DNA of 64,000 bases from assembly GCF_004331435.1 (NCBI RefSeq), contig NZ_SJKA01000007.1:124001-188000 (forward strand). The letters run 5' to 3'. Source of the stretch: Kribbella sindirgiensis (GTDB taxonomy: Bacteria; Actinomycetota; Actinomycetes; Propionibacteriales; Kribbellaceae). This document shows, one piece after another, positions 18,456 to 27,129 of this stretch. The notes under the pieces were generated by a model. The model saw only the letters and a program-made list of their open reading frames with translations, made no database searches and was not told where the DNA came from. The number at the start of each line of letters is the position of its first letter. Position 1 is the stretch's first letter. The position numbers were made by a program, and so were the translations under genes.

Positions 18456-18485
18456 TTGACATCGGCTCGTAACCTCCATGACCAT
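18456..18485 (+). promoter_or_regulatory. Candidate promoter of the pectate-lyase/ABC operon
   Basis: TTGACA (18456-18461) lies 18 bp ahead of GACCAT (18480-18485), a weak but acceptable -10. This gives a leader of about 80 nt before ATG 18575. The type A operators lie 20-65 bp upstream of the -35, so repression here would need looping. They may instead act mainly on the GH127 side. Confidence 0.45.
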
Positions 18486-18574
18486 GAGGGCCGGTCGTTC
18501 CATTCGGACGTGACTAGATATTCAGACTGCGCAGTTCAGCAGCCGCCCACCGCACCGATTGCGAGGCATGGACG

Positions 18575-20956
18575 ATGACCGAAACTCCTCCAGGCGAATC
18601 CCCGGGCTGGTCCCGGCGTGGATTCGTCGGAACCACAGCGGCCGCCATCGGTGTCGCGTCGCTGGGGATCACGCCGACCGCGAGCGCCAAGACCACCCAG
18701 ACCGCTGCCGGCGCGAGCGTGAACGACGACCGGCTACCCGCCTTCCCCGGGGCCGAGGGCGCCGGCAAGTGGTCCAAGGGCGGCCGCGGCGGCTCGGTGT
18801 ACGAGGTGACCACGCTGGCCGATTCCGGACCCGGCTCGTTCCGGGACGCGGTCTCCGGCTCCGACCGGACCATCGTGTTCCGGGTCTCCGGCACGATCCA
18901 GCTGCAGTCGGGCCTGAAGATCGCCGGCAGCAACCTGACGATCGCCGGACAGACCGCGCCTGGTGGCGGGATCTGCGTGGCGGGCTACGGCACCAACATC
19001 GCCGGCGGCGCGCACGACATCGTGATGCGCTACCTGCGGTTCCGGCTCGGTGACGAGAACGCGGTCGCCGACGACGCCTTCAACACCAACGTGCCCGGCT
19101 CGGTCAGCCCGGAGATCCGCAACCTGATCATCGACCACTGCTCGTTCAGCTGGGCGGTCGACGAGTGCCTCTCGCCGTACGGGAACTTCGACGTCACCGT
19201 CCAGTGGTGCATCGTGTCCGAGGGCCTCGCGCTGTCGGCGCACCCGAAGAACCGGCACGGGTACGGCGGGATCTGGGGTGGTGAGCGGAACACGTACCAC
19301 CACAACCTGGTCGCCCACCAGGGCGGACGGCAACCGCGCTTCGGCTACACGGAGGGCATCACCCTCGAGGTCGACCACTACAACAACGTGATCTACGACC
19401 ACGGGTACACCTCGGTGTACGGCGGTGAGTGGGCCAACGGCATCAACATCATGAACAACTTCTACAAGCCGGGCCCGACCACGCTCGACGAGGTCGCACC
19501 GGTCGTGGTGAGCGCGAACCGCGGCGGCCAGTGGTACATCGCCGGCAACCAGGTCGACGGCCACCCGGACGTCACCGCGCACAACCGCCGCGGCATCCGG
19601 TACCCGATCGGCGGCATCGTCGAGCTGGCCGAACCGCAGCCGATCCCGGGCCGCGGCGACCTGCAGACGGCGAGCAAGGCGTACGACGCGGTGCTCGCCG
19701 GGGCCGGTGCGATCCTGCCGAAGCGTGACGCCGCCGACGCCCGCGTCGTCGAGGAGGCCCGCACCGGCACCGGCCGGCTGATCAACTCGCAGAAGCAGGT
19801 CGGCGGCTACCCGGAGCTCGTCCAGACCGAGGCGCCGGTGGACTCCGACCACGACGGCATCCCGGACTGGTGGGAGCAGGCCAACGGCCTCGACCCCAAC
19901 GACCCGTCCGACGCGCAGAAGATCGCTCCGAACGGCTACACCTACCTGGAGAACTACCTCAACTCGCTGGTCCCGGACCCGGTCGGGAACCCGGCCGTGC
20001 GGATCACCAGCCCGGCGCAGAACACGACGTTCGCCGGCCGCACCGCGCCGACCGTGACGATCAAGGCCGACGCGTCCGCCGCGAAGGGCGGTCAGCTCGC
20101 CAAGGTCGAGTTCTTCGCCGGTGACCAGGTGATCGGCGTCGCGACCCAGGCGCCGTACCAGGTGCAGTGGAAGAACGTTGCCGACGGCTCCTACTGGATC
20201 ACCGCGCGGGCCACCGACAAGAACGGTACGGCGACCCAGTCGATCGCGGTCCAAGTGCACGTCAACAAGCAGAACGGTACGACCGGCTGGACGTCGGCCG
20301 CGGTCGGGAAGCCGCCGGTGCCCGGCTCGGGCAGCCTGGACGGCGGGGTGCTGACGATCAAGGGCTCCGGCCGGATCTACGGGCGGACCAGCAACTTCCA
20401 CTACGTCTACCGCAAGCTCCAGGTGGGAGGGGTCGCGCAGATCACCGCGCGCCTGGACAAGATCAGCAAGATCGCCAACGGACTCACCGCGGGCCTGATG
20501 ATCCGCGACTCGCTGGACCCGGCCGCGCCGTTCATGTACGGCGGGATCGGCTTCGGTGTCGCCGGTGGGTACGGAACGGTCAACGACAATGCGAGCGCTG
20601 CGCCGACCGCCACCGACGACGGCGGCATGAAGGCACAGGCGATCCGGCTGCAGACCGACGGATCGGTGCCGAGTGTCGGCCCGTGGCCGTGGGACGACAG
20701 CTACCTGGACCCGACGAAGGTGTACTGGCTGCGGCTGCTCCGGCGCGAGCGCCCGCAGCAGTTCGGCGACGTCGAGTTCGAGGCGTTCATCTCGACGGAT
20801 CAAGTCAAGTGGGACCGCTTCGGCTACGAGAAGCTCGTCATGCCGAGCCGGACCTTCTACATCGGTTTCGCCATCGACGGCGGCCGCCTGGACGACAACG
20901 GTCTCATCGACTACGGGACCGCGCAGTTCAGCAACATCACGCTCGAGCAGCAGTGA
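18575..20956 (+). CDS. Secreted pectate lyase (PL1 type) with Ig-like and C-terminal modules
   Basis: 793 residues. A Tat signal with SRRGFVG at 13-19 leads to a right-handed parallel beta-helix of the pectate-lyase type from about 50 (LPAFPGAEGAGKWSKGGRGG) to about 410, with TIAGQTAPGG, IDHCSFSWAVDE and HNLVAHQGGRQPRFGY. A calcium-type acidic repeat follows (DSDHDGIPDWWEQANGLDPN, about 420-440), then a bacterial Ig-like domain (about 475-565) and a C-terminal sandwich domain of DUF1349 type (about 570-793). It should cleave polygalacturonan by beta-elimination outside the cell. It heads a 12-gene operon; the next start is 11 bp downstream. Confidence 0.87.
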   Translation: MTETPPGESPGWSRRGFVGTTAAAIGVASLGITPTASAKTTQTAAGASVNDDRLPAFPGAEGAGKWSKGGRGGSVYEVTTLADSGPGSFRDAVSGSDRTIVFRVSGTIQLQSGLKIAGSNLTIAGQTAPGGGICVAGYGTNIAGGAHDIVMRYLRFRLGDENAVADDAFNTNVPGSVSPEIRNLIIDHCSFSWAVDECLSPYGNFDVTVQWCIVSEGLALSAHPKNRHGYGGIWGGERNTYHHNLVAHQGGRQPRFGYTEGITLEVDHYNNVIYDHGYTSVYGGEWANGINIMNNFYKPGPTTLDEVAPVVVSANRGGQWYIAGNQVDGHPDVTAHNRRGIRYPIGGIVELAEPQPIPGRGDLQTASKAYDAVLAGAGAILPKRDAADARVVEEARTGTGRLINSQKQVGGYPELVQTEAPVDSDHDGIPDWWEQANGLDPNDPSDAQKIAPNGYTYLENYLNSLVPDPVGNPAVRITSPAQNTTFAGRTAPTVTIKADASAAKGGQLAKVEFFAGDQVIGVATQAPYQVQWKNVADGSYWITARATDKNGTATQSIAVQVHVNKQNGTTGWTSAAVGKPPVPGSGSLDGGVLTIKGSGRIYGRTSNFHYVYRKLQVGGVAQITARLDKISKIANGLTAGLMIRDSLDPAAPFMYGGIGFGVAGGYGTVNDNASAAPTATDDGGMKAQAIRLQTDGSVPSVGPWPWDDSYLDPTKVYWLRLLRRERPQQFGDVEFEAFISTDQVKWDRFGYEKLVMPSRTFYIGFAIDGGRLDDNGLIDYGTAQFSNITLEQQ

Positions 20957-20967
20957 GGTAGAAGACC

Positions 20968-22959
20968 ATGTCAAAAAGGTCAGAACGCATGATCGACCGG
21001 CGCAAGCTGCTGCAGGGCGGCCTCGGCCTCCTGGCCGTGGCAACGATCCCCGGCTGCGGCTTCTTCGACACCAAGCCGGCCGGCTCCGGTGCCCAGGCCG
21101 CCGCGGCCGGCGAGAAGGAATCGCCGATGCTGAAAGCCCTGGTGGACAAGGGCTCCCTGCCCCCGCTGGCGGACCGGTTGCCGAAGAACCCGCCGGTGAT
21201 CAAGCCGCTCGCGGGCAAGGCGATGTACGGCGGAACCTGGCGGTCGGCGATGCTGACCCAGGAGGACACCCAGTGGCTGTGGTACGCGATGCGCTACGAG
21301 CCGCTGCTGCGCTGGAAGCCCGACAAGGTCGGCAAGCCCGGGTACGACGAGATCGAGGCGAACACCTGCGAGTACACGGTCGATGCCGAGAGCAAGGTCT
21401 ACACCTTCACGCTCCGCGACGGCCTGAAGTGGTCCGACGGGAAGCCGTGTACGGCGGACGACCTGATCTTCACGATCCTCGAGGTGCAGTGCGACGAGGG
21501 TCTGCACCCGGACGGGCTGTACGACGCGTTCACCTCGCCGGACACCGGCAAGATCGCGAAGGTCGAGAAGGTCGACGCGCGCACCATCAAGATGACCTAC
21601 AGCTCGCCGCAGCCGTCACTGCTGGTCCAGATCGCCGACGGCATCTTCGAGCGTGAAGGCGCCTACGGGATGCTGCTGCCGAAGCACTACTTCCAGCAGT
21701 TCCACCTGAAGTACAACAAGTCCGCGAACGCGCTGGCGAAGAAGGCCGGCGTCGGCAGCTGGACCGACCTGTTCGCGCAGAAGCAGAACCCGTGGACCAA
21801 CCCGGAGCAGCCGACGCTGGCGCCGTGGAAGGTGACCACGCCGCTCGGCAAGGGCTCCGCGGTCACCCTGACCCGGAACCCGTACTACTGGAAGGTCGAC
21901 GACGCCGGCCGCCAGCTGCCGTACATCGACAACTGCCGCGTCGAGGTCGTGCAGGACGCCCAGGTCGAGCTGCTCAAGGTGATGAACGGCGAGTTCGGCA
22001 TGCAGTACCGGAACTTCGGGACGCCGCAGAACAAGCCGGTCGTCGCGCAGAACCGGGAGAAGGCCGGCTACAAGATCTTCGAGGTGCCGACCCAGCTGAC
22101 CAACACGATGGTCCTCGGCCTCAACATGACGCACAAGGACCCGGTCAAGCGGGCGCTGTTCGCGAACAAGGAGTTCCGGGCCGGTCTCTCGCACGCGATC
22201 AACCGCAAGGAGGTCATCGACGCGGTCTACGCCGGTCAGGGTGAGCCCTGGCAGGGCGCGCCGCCGAAGGACTCGCCGTACTACAACGAGCAGCTGGCCA
22301 CGCAGTTCCTGGAGTTCGACGCCGCGAAGGCGAACCAGCACCTGGACGCGGCCGGGCTGACGAAGAAGTCACCGGCCGGCAAGCGGCTCGGCGCGGACGG
22401 CAAGCCGGTCTCGGTCGCCGTCCTGGTCAGCGAGTCGTTCCCGGACCACGTCGAGGCGATCGAGTTCATCAAGAAGCGCTGGGCCGCGGTCGGGATCGAG
22501 CTGCGCACCCAGGCGGTCAGCGAGGACCTCTACAAGGAACGGGTCAAGGCGAACGACCACGACGCCGGGACCTGGACCTGCGGCACGTTCGTGCTGCCGA
22601 CCGGTACCGGTGGCGACCACTACTGGGTGCCGACCAACGACGGCAGCGCGCGCTACGGCATCGGCTGGGCGCAGTGGTACCAGTCGGAGGGCGAGGAAGG
22701 CGTGAAGCCGCCGGCCGAAATACAGAAGCAGATGGAGCTGTTCACCCAGGCGCGGCAGGAGCCGGACCCGGCGAAGACGCTCGACCTCGGCAAGCAGATC
22801 CTGCAGATCGCCGCCGACCAGTTCTACTACATCGGCGTCAGCTCGGTGCCGAACACGTACGGCGTCGTCAAGAACGACTTCCACAACGTGCCGGACAAGA
22901 TGAGCGAGTCGGTCGCCCCGGGCATCGTCCACCCCGAGCAGTTCGCGATCGGTCAGTAA
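20968..22959 (+). CDS. ABC transporter substrate-binding lipoprotein, family 5 (large form)
   Basis: 663 residues, longer than the usual 530-550 of family 5. The Tat-like signal DRRKLLQGGLG ends in an IPGC lipobox, so it is probably a Tat-exported lipoprotein. The core features are MYGGTWRSAM, YEPLLRW, LRDGLKWSDGKPCTADDLIFT and LFANKEFRAGLSHAINRKEV. Large binding proteins of this type often accompany plant-polysaccharide enzymes. It follows a pectate lyase by 11 bp, so an (unsaturated) oligogalacturonide or other pectic oligosaccharide is the likely ligand (inference). ATG 20968 has GAGG about 10 bases upstream; ATG 20989 is an alternative. Confidence 0.85.
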   Translation: MSKRSERMIDRRKLLQGGLGLLAVATIPGCGFFDTKPAGSGAQAAAAGEKESPMLKALVDKGSLPPLADRLPKNPPVIKPLAGKAMYGGTWRSAMLTQEDTQWLWYAMRYEPLLRWKPDKVGKPGYDEIEANTCEYTVDAESKVYTFTLRDGLKWSDGKPCTADDLIFTILEVQCDEGLHPDGLYDAFTSPDTGKIAKVEKVDARTIKMTYSSPQPSLLVQIADGIFEREGAYGMLLPKHYFQQFHLKYNKSANALAKKAGVGSWTDLFAQKQNPWTNPEQPTLAPWKVTTPLGKGSAVTLTRNPYYWKVDDAGRQLPYIDNCRVEVVQDAQVELLKVMNGEFGMQYRNFGTPQNKPVVAQNREKAGYKIFEVPTQLTNTMVLGLNMTHKDPVKRALFANKEFRAGLSHAINRKEVIDAVYAGQGEPWQGAPPKDSPYYNEQLATQFLEFDAAKANQHLDAAGLTKKSPAGKRLGADGKPVSVAVLVSESFPDHVEAIEFIKKRWAAVGIELRTQAVSEDLYKERVKANDHDAGTWTCGTFVLPTGTGGDHYWVPTNDGSARYGIGWAQWYQSEGEEGVKPPAEIQKQMELFTQARQEPDPAKTLDLGKQILQIAADQFYYIGVSSVPNTYGVVKNDFHNVPDKMSESVAPGIVHPEQFAIGQ

Positions 22960-23957
22960 TGCTGCGGTTCGTGGCCCGGCGGCTGGTCTGGATGGTCATC
23001 ACGCTGGCGGCGATCTCGTTCGTCACCTTCGTGGTCATCAAACTGCCGCCGGGCGACTACACCACCACGGTGATCGCGAACGCGGAGGCCCGCGGCCAGG
23101 ACATCCCGGACTCGCAGATCGCCGAGCTGAAGCGGCACTACGGGCTCGACAAGCCGTTCATCGTGCAGTACCTCACCTGGATCAAGGGCGTCGTACTGCA
23201 CGGTGACCTCGGGCAGTCGTTCGCCTGGAACCAGTCGGTGGCCAGCCTGATCGGCAACCGGGTGCTGCTCTCGATGGTGCTGTCGATCGCCAGTCTGCTG
23301 TTCGTCTGGTCGATCGCGTTCCCGATCGGCATCTACAGCGCGCTGCGGCAGTACTCCGGCGGCGACTACCTCGCCTCGTTCCTCGGCTTCATCGGGATGG
23401 CCGTCCCGGAGTTCATGCTCGCGCTGGTGATGATGTACATCGGGTTCCGGTACTTCGGCCAGAGCGTCGGCGGACTGTTCTCACCCGAGTACGCCGACGC
23501 GGCCTGGAACCTGGGCAAGCTGCTCGACCTGATCTCGCATCTGTGGATCCCGATCGTGGTGGTCGGGGTCGCGGGGACGGCCGGGCTGATCCGGATCACC
23601 CGGGCGAACCTGCTCGACGAGCTGCACAAGCCGTACGTCGCGACCGCCCGGGCGAAGGGCCTGCCGGAGTGGAAGCTGCTGCTCAAGTACCCGGTCCGGA
23701 TGTCGCTCAGCCCGTTCTTCAGCACCGTCGGCTGGCTGCTGCCCGGCCTGATCAGCGGCGAGACGATCGTGTCGGTTGTGATGAGCCTGCCGACCAGCGG
23801 CCCGCTGCTGCTCGGCGCGGTGAAGAGCCAGGACATGTACCTGGTCGGCAGCTTCGTGCTGATCCTCAGCACGCTGACGGTGATCGGCACGATGCTCAGC
23901 GACCTCGCACTGGCCTGGTGGGATCCGCGGATCCGCACCCGGTTCCAGAAGGGATAG
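22959..23957 (+). CDS. ABC transporter permease, DppB/OppB-type
   Basis: 332 residues, six predicted membrane segments starting LRFVARRLVWMVITLAAISFVT. The EAA-type loop is KPYVATARAKGLPEWKLL and the protein ends ALAWWDPRIRTRF as in DppB. Stop and start overlap with the binding-protein gene (TAATG). The family-typical periplasmic insert KRHYGLDKPFIVQYLTWI is present. It pairs with the next gene. Confidence 0.9.
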   Translation: MLRFVARRLVWMVITLAAISFVTFVVIKLPPGDYTTTVIANAEARGQDIPDSQIAELKRHYGLDKPFIVQYLTWIKGVVLHGDLGQSFAWNQSVASLIGNRVLLSMVLSIASLLFVWSIAFPIGIYSALRQYSGGDYLASFLGFIGMAVPEFMLALVMMYIGFRYFGQSVGGLFSPEYADAAWNLGKLLDLISHLWIPIVVVGVAGTAGLIRITRANLLDELHKPYVATARAKGLPEWKLLLKYPVRMSLSPFFSTVGWLLPGLISGETIVSVVMSLPTSGPLLLGAVKSQDMYLVGSFVLILSTLTVIGTMLSDLALAWWDPRIRTRFQKG

Positions 23958-23963
23958 ATCCGC

Positions 23964-25106
23964 ATGGTCCAGCAGACCGAGGTGATGGCCACCGGTACTC
24001 AGCACGAGGCCCAGGAGGAGGTGGTGAAGAGCCTGCGCGACCACGGCGCGCTGCCGCAGTGGCGGCTGATGTGGCGGCAGTTCCGCCGGCACCGGCTGGC
24101 GCTGATCGGGTTGATCGTGCTGATCCCGATCTACTTCATGGCGGTCTTCGCCGGGTTCTTCGCGCCGGCCAGCGCCGACACCGCGCACACCGAGCTGCCG
24201 TACGCCCCGCCGCAGCGGGTGCACGTCTCGGCCGAGCACGGGATGTTCGTGTACGGGTACTCGTCGACGCGCAACCAGGAGACGTTCGAGCAGACGTTCA
24301 CCGTCGACAAGTCGAAGATCGTCGACATCGGGTGGTTCGTCCGCGGCGACGAGTACTCGATCCTGGGCCCGATCAAGTCGAACATCCACCTGATCGGGCC
24401 GGCGAAGGCCGGCGAGGCGTTCTTCCTGGTCGGCGCCGACCAGTCCGGCCGGGACCTGCTGTCCCGGCTGATCCACGGCGCCCGGGTCTCGCTGTCGATC
24501 GGTCTGGTCGGCGTCTTCGCGAGCTTCGTGCTCGGCATGCTGATCGGCGGCATCTCCGGCTATGTGGGCGGCCGGGTCGACAACATCATCCAGCGGATCA
24601 TCGAGTTCATCATGTCGGTGCCGACCCTGCCGCTGTGGATGGCGCTGTCGGCGGCTTTGCCCGGCAGCTGGGGTCCGTTGACGCGGTACTTCGCGATCAC
24701 GGTGATCCTGTCGCTGATCGGCTGGACCGGACTGGCGCGGGACGTCCGCGGCCGGTTCCTCAGCCTGCGCGAGGAGGACTTCGTGATGGCGGCCCGGCTC
24801 GACGGCGTCAGCCGGACCGGGATCATCTTCGGCCACATGGTGCCGTCGTTCGCCAGCCACATCATCGCGTCGATCTCGATGGCGGTACCGCGGATGATCC
24901 TGGCCGAGACCAGCCTGTCGTTCCTCGGCCTCGGTCTGCAGCCGCCCGCGGTCAGTTGGGGTGTGCTGCTCGAGGGCGCGCAGAACATCCGCGCGGTCGC
25001 CACCGCCCCGTGGCTGCTCACCCCGGGCCTCGCGGTCGTGGTCGTCGTACTCGCCATGAACTTCGTCGGCGACGGTCTCCGCGACGCCGCGGATCCGTAC
25101 AAGTGA
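23964..25106 (+). CDS. ABC transporter permease, DppC/OppC-type with enlarged periplasmic insert
   Basis: 380 residues. A cytosolic N-terminus of about 45 residues and TM1 (LALIGLIVLIPIYFMAVFAGF) are followed by a periplasmic stretch of about 95 residues before the FLVGADQSGRDLLSRLI sequence, where classical DppC has roughly 30-40. The insert is rich in aromatic and charged residues and could interact with the unusually large binding protein. The EAA-like loop is EEDFVMAARLDGVSRTGI and the C-terminal signature AETSLSFLGLGLQPPAVSWG. It starts 6 bp after the partner permease. Confidence 0.9.
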   Translation: MVQQTEVMATGTQHEAQEEVVKSLRDHGALPQWRLMWRQFRRHRLALIGLIVLIPIYFMAVFAGFFAPASADTAHTELPYAPPQRVHVSAEHGMFVYGYSSTRNQETFEQTFTVDKSKIVDIGWFVRGDEYSILGPIKSNIHLIGPAKAGEAFFLVGADQSGRDLLSRLIHGARVSLSIGLVGVFASFVLGMLIGGISGYVGGRVDNIIQRIIEFIMSVPTLPLWMALSAALPGSWGPLTRYFAITVILSLIGWTGLARDVRGRFLSLREEDFVMAARLDGVSRTGIIFGHMVPSFASHIIASISMAVPRMILAETSLSFLGLGLQPPAVSWGVLLEGAQNIRAVATAPWLLTPGLAVVVVVLAMNFVGDGLRDAADPYK

Positions 25107-25116
25107 GGACTCTTTG

Positions 25117-26112
25117 ATGCAACCTTTGTTGGAAGTGCGCTCGTTGAGGACTCACTTCGAGCTCGGCGACGGTGTCGTGAAGGCGGTCGACGGCGTCAGC
25201 CTGTCGGTGCCGCGCGGCCGCACGCTGGCCGTGGTCGGCGAGTCCGGGTGCGGCAAGAGCGTCACCGCGCGCTCGATCCTGCGGCTGGTGGAGAAGCCGG
25301 CCAGGATCGTCGGCGGCGAGATCCTGCTCCACCCCGACTCCGACGGGGAGCCTCTCGACCTGCTGGCCGCCAAGGACAAGCGGCTGCGCCAGGTCCGCTG
25401 GGCCGATATCGCGATGGTGTTCCAGGAGCCGATGGCCTCGCTCAGCCTGGTGCACACGATCGGTGACCAGATCATCGAGGCGGTCCGGCTGCACGAGAAC
25501 GTCGGCAAGCAGGCCGCCCGGGAACGCGCGATCGAGATGCTCGGCCGGGTCGGTATCCCGGACCCGCAGCGCCGCGTCGACTCGTACCCGTTCCAGTTCA
25601 GTGGCGGTATGCGGCAACGCGCCATGATCGCGATGGCGCTGTCCTGCCGCCCGCGGCTGCTGATCGCGGACGAGCCGACGACCGCGCTCGACGTCACCAC
25701 GCAGGCGCAGATCCTGGACCTGCTGCAGGATCTCCAGCAGGAGTTCGGGATGGCGATCATGCTGATCACCCACGACCTCGGGGTCGCGGCGCAGGTCGCC
25801 GACGAAGTCGCGGTGATGTACCTCGGCGAAGTCGTCGAGCAGGGGCCCGCATCCGCCGTACTGAGTCATCCCAAACACCCTTATACACAAGCACTTGTGC
25901 GCTCGGTGCCGAGGCTCGGTGCGCGGGGGCAGGACCGGCTGGTCGCCGTACGGGGGACTGTGCCGCCGCCGTACGAGCGTCCGACCGGATGTCGCTTCCA
26001 CCCGCGGTGTGACGCGTTCATGGCGGGCAAGTGCGACGTGACCGTGCCCACGAGGGTCCGCAGCGACGAGATCGACGTCGCCTGTCTGCTGTACGGCGAG
26101 GAGAAGTCATGA
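25117..26112 (+). CDS. ABC transporter ATP-binding protein, DppD/OppD-type
   Basis: 331 residues with Walker A GESGCGKSV (41-49), Q-loop MVFQEPMASLSL, signature FSGGMRQR, Walker B LLIADEPTTALD and switch ITHDLG. The C-terminal Cys motif is [19 protein letters not shown] 25117 is used with GAGGA eight bases upstream rather than the TTG just before it. It overlaps the second ATPase by ATGA. Confidence 0.9.
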   Translation: MQPLLEVRSLRTHFELGDGVVKAVDGVSLSVPRGRTLAVVGESGCGKSVTARSILRLVEKPARIVGGEILLHPDSDGEPLDLLAAKDKRLRQVRWADIAMVFQEPMASLSLVHTIGDQIIEAVRLHENVGKQAARERAIEMLGRVGIPDPQRRVDSYPFQFSGGMRQRAMIAMALSCRPRLLIADEPTTALDVTTQAQILDLLQDLQQEFGMAIMLITHDLGVAAQVADEVAVMYLGEVVEQGPASAVLSHPKHPYTQALVRSVPRLGARGQDRLVAVRGTVPPPYERPTGCRFHPRCDAFMAGKCDVTVPTRVRSDEIDVACLLYGEEKS

Positions 26113-27116
26113 CGTTGCTGGAGACGCGCGGACTGACCATGCACTTCCCGCTGCACGGCGGGTTTCTCGGGCGGAACCGCGGCTTCGTGAAGGCGGTCGA
26201 CGGTGTCGACCTGTCGATCAAGGCCGGCCGGACGCTCGGTCTGGTGGGTGAGTCGGGCTGCGGCAAGACGACCCTCGGCCGGTGCATCGTCCGCGCGTAC
26301 GAGCCGACGTCGGGCAGCATCATGTTCGACGGCGTCGACCTGGCGCCGCTCAGCGAGAAGCAGCTGAAGCCGTACCGCGCGCAGGTCCGGCTGATCTTCC
26401 AGGACCCGCACTCGTCGCTCGACCCGCGTAAAACGCTGCGCGACATCATCGCCGAACCGCTGCGGGTCCAGGAGTCGGGTTCGCGCGACGAGATCGACGA
26501 CAAGGTCGCCGCGTTGCTGCGGCGCGTCGGGCTGCGGGCGGAGTACGCGCACCGCTACCCGCACGCGTTCAGCGGCGGCGAGCGGCAGCGCGTCGTGATC
26601 GCGCGGGCGCTCGCCACCGAGCCGCGGCTGGTGGTCGCGGACGAGGCGGTCAGCGCGCTCGACGTCTCGGTCCGGGCCCAGATCCTCAACCTGCTGCGCG
26701 ATCTGCAGGAGGAGTCCGGCCTCACCTACCTGTTCGTGTCCCACGACCTCGGCATCGTCGAGCACGTCGCCGACGACGTCGCGGTGATGTACGTCGGCAA
26801 GCTCGTCGAGAGCGCCTCGACCGAAGAGCTCTACTCCAAGCCCCTGCACCCGTACACCGAGGCGCTGCTGAGCGCCGTACCGGATCCCGACCCCGCCTCC
26901 CGCGGGCAACGCGAGCGGATCAAGCTGCTCGGCGAGATCGCGGATCCGTCCAAGGTGCCGGCCGGCTGCCCGTTCCATCCCCGGTGCGGGTACGCCGAAG
27001 CCCGGTGTGCGACCGAAGTCCCGCAGTTGCGCGAGATCGGGGGCCGCAAAGTCGCGTGCCACCTGGCCGAGCAGCTGGATCTGAAGGGTGTCCTCACGGC
27101 CACCACCGCCCCGTAA
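26109..27116 (+). CDS. ABC transporter ATP-binding protein, DppF/OppF-type
   Basis: 335 residues. Walker A GESGCGKTT (about 47-55), Q-loop LIFQDPHSSLDPRKT, signature FSGGERQR, Walker B LVVADEAVSALD and switch VSHDLG are intact, with the C-terminal GCPFHPRCGYAEARC motif. Completes the second peptide-type importer. ATGA overlap with the preceding ATPase. Confidence 0.9.
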   Translation: MTLLETRGLTMHFPLHGGFLGRNRGFVKAVDGVDLSIKAGRTLGLVGESGCGKTTLGRCIVRAYEPTSGSIMFDGVDLAPLSEKQLKPYRAQVRLIFQDPHSSLDPRKTLRDIIAEPLRVQESGSRDEIDDKVAALLRRVGLRAEYAHRYPHAFSGGERQRVVIARALATEPRLVVADEAVSALDVSVRAQILNLLRDLQEESGLTYLFVSHDLGIVEHVADDVAVMYVGKLVESASTEELYSKPLHPYTEALLSAVPDPDPASRGQRERIKLLGEIADPSKVPAGCPFHPRCGYAEARCATEVPQLREIGGRKVACHLAEQLDLKGVLTATTAP

Positions 27117-27129
27117 GAGAGGTCTTCTC

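Noticed and set aside
18734-21043. A 769-codon minus-strand open frame opposite the pectate lyase
   Set aside because: Shadow of the PL1 gene, with a biased Val/Arg/Asp composition.
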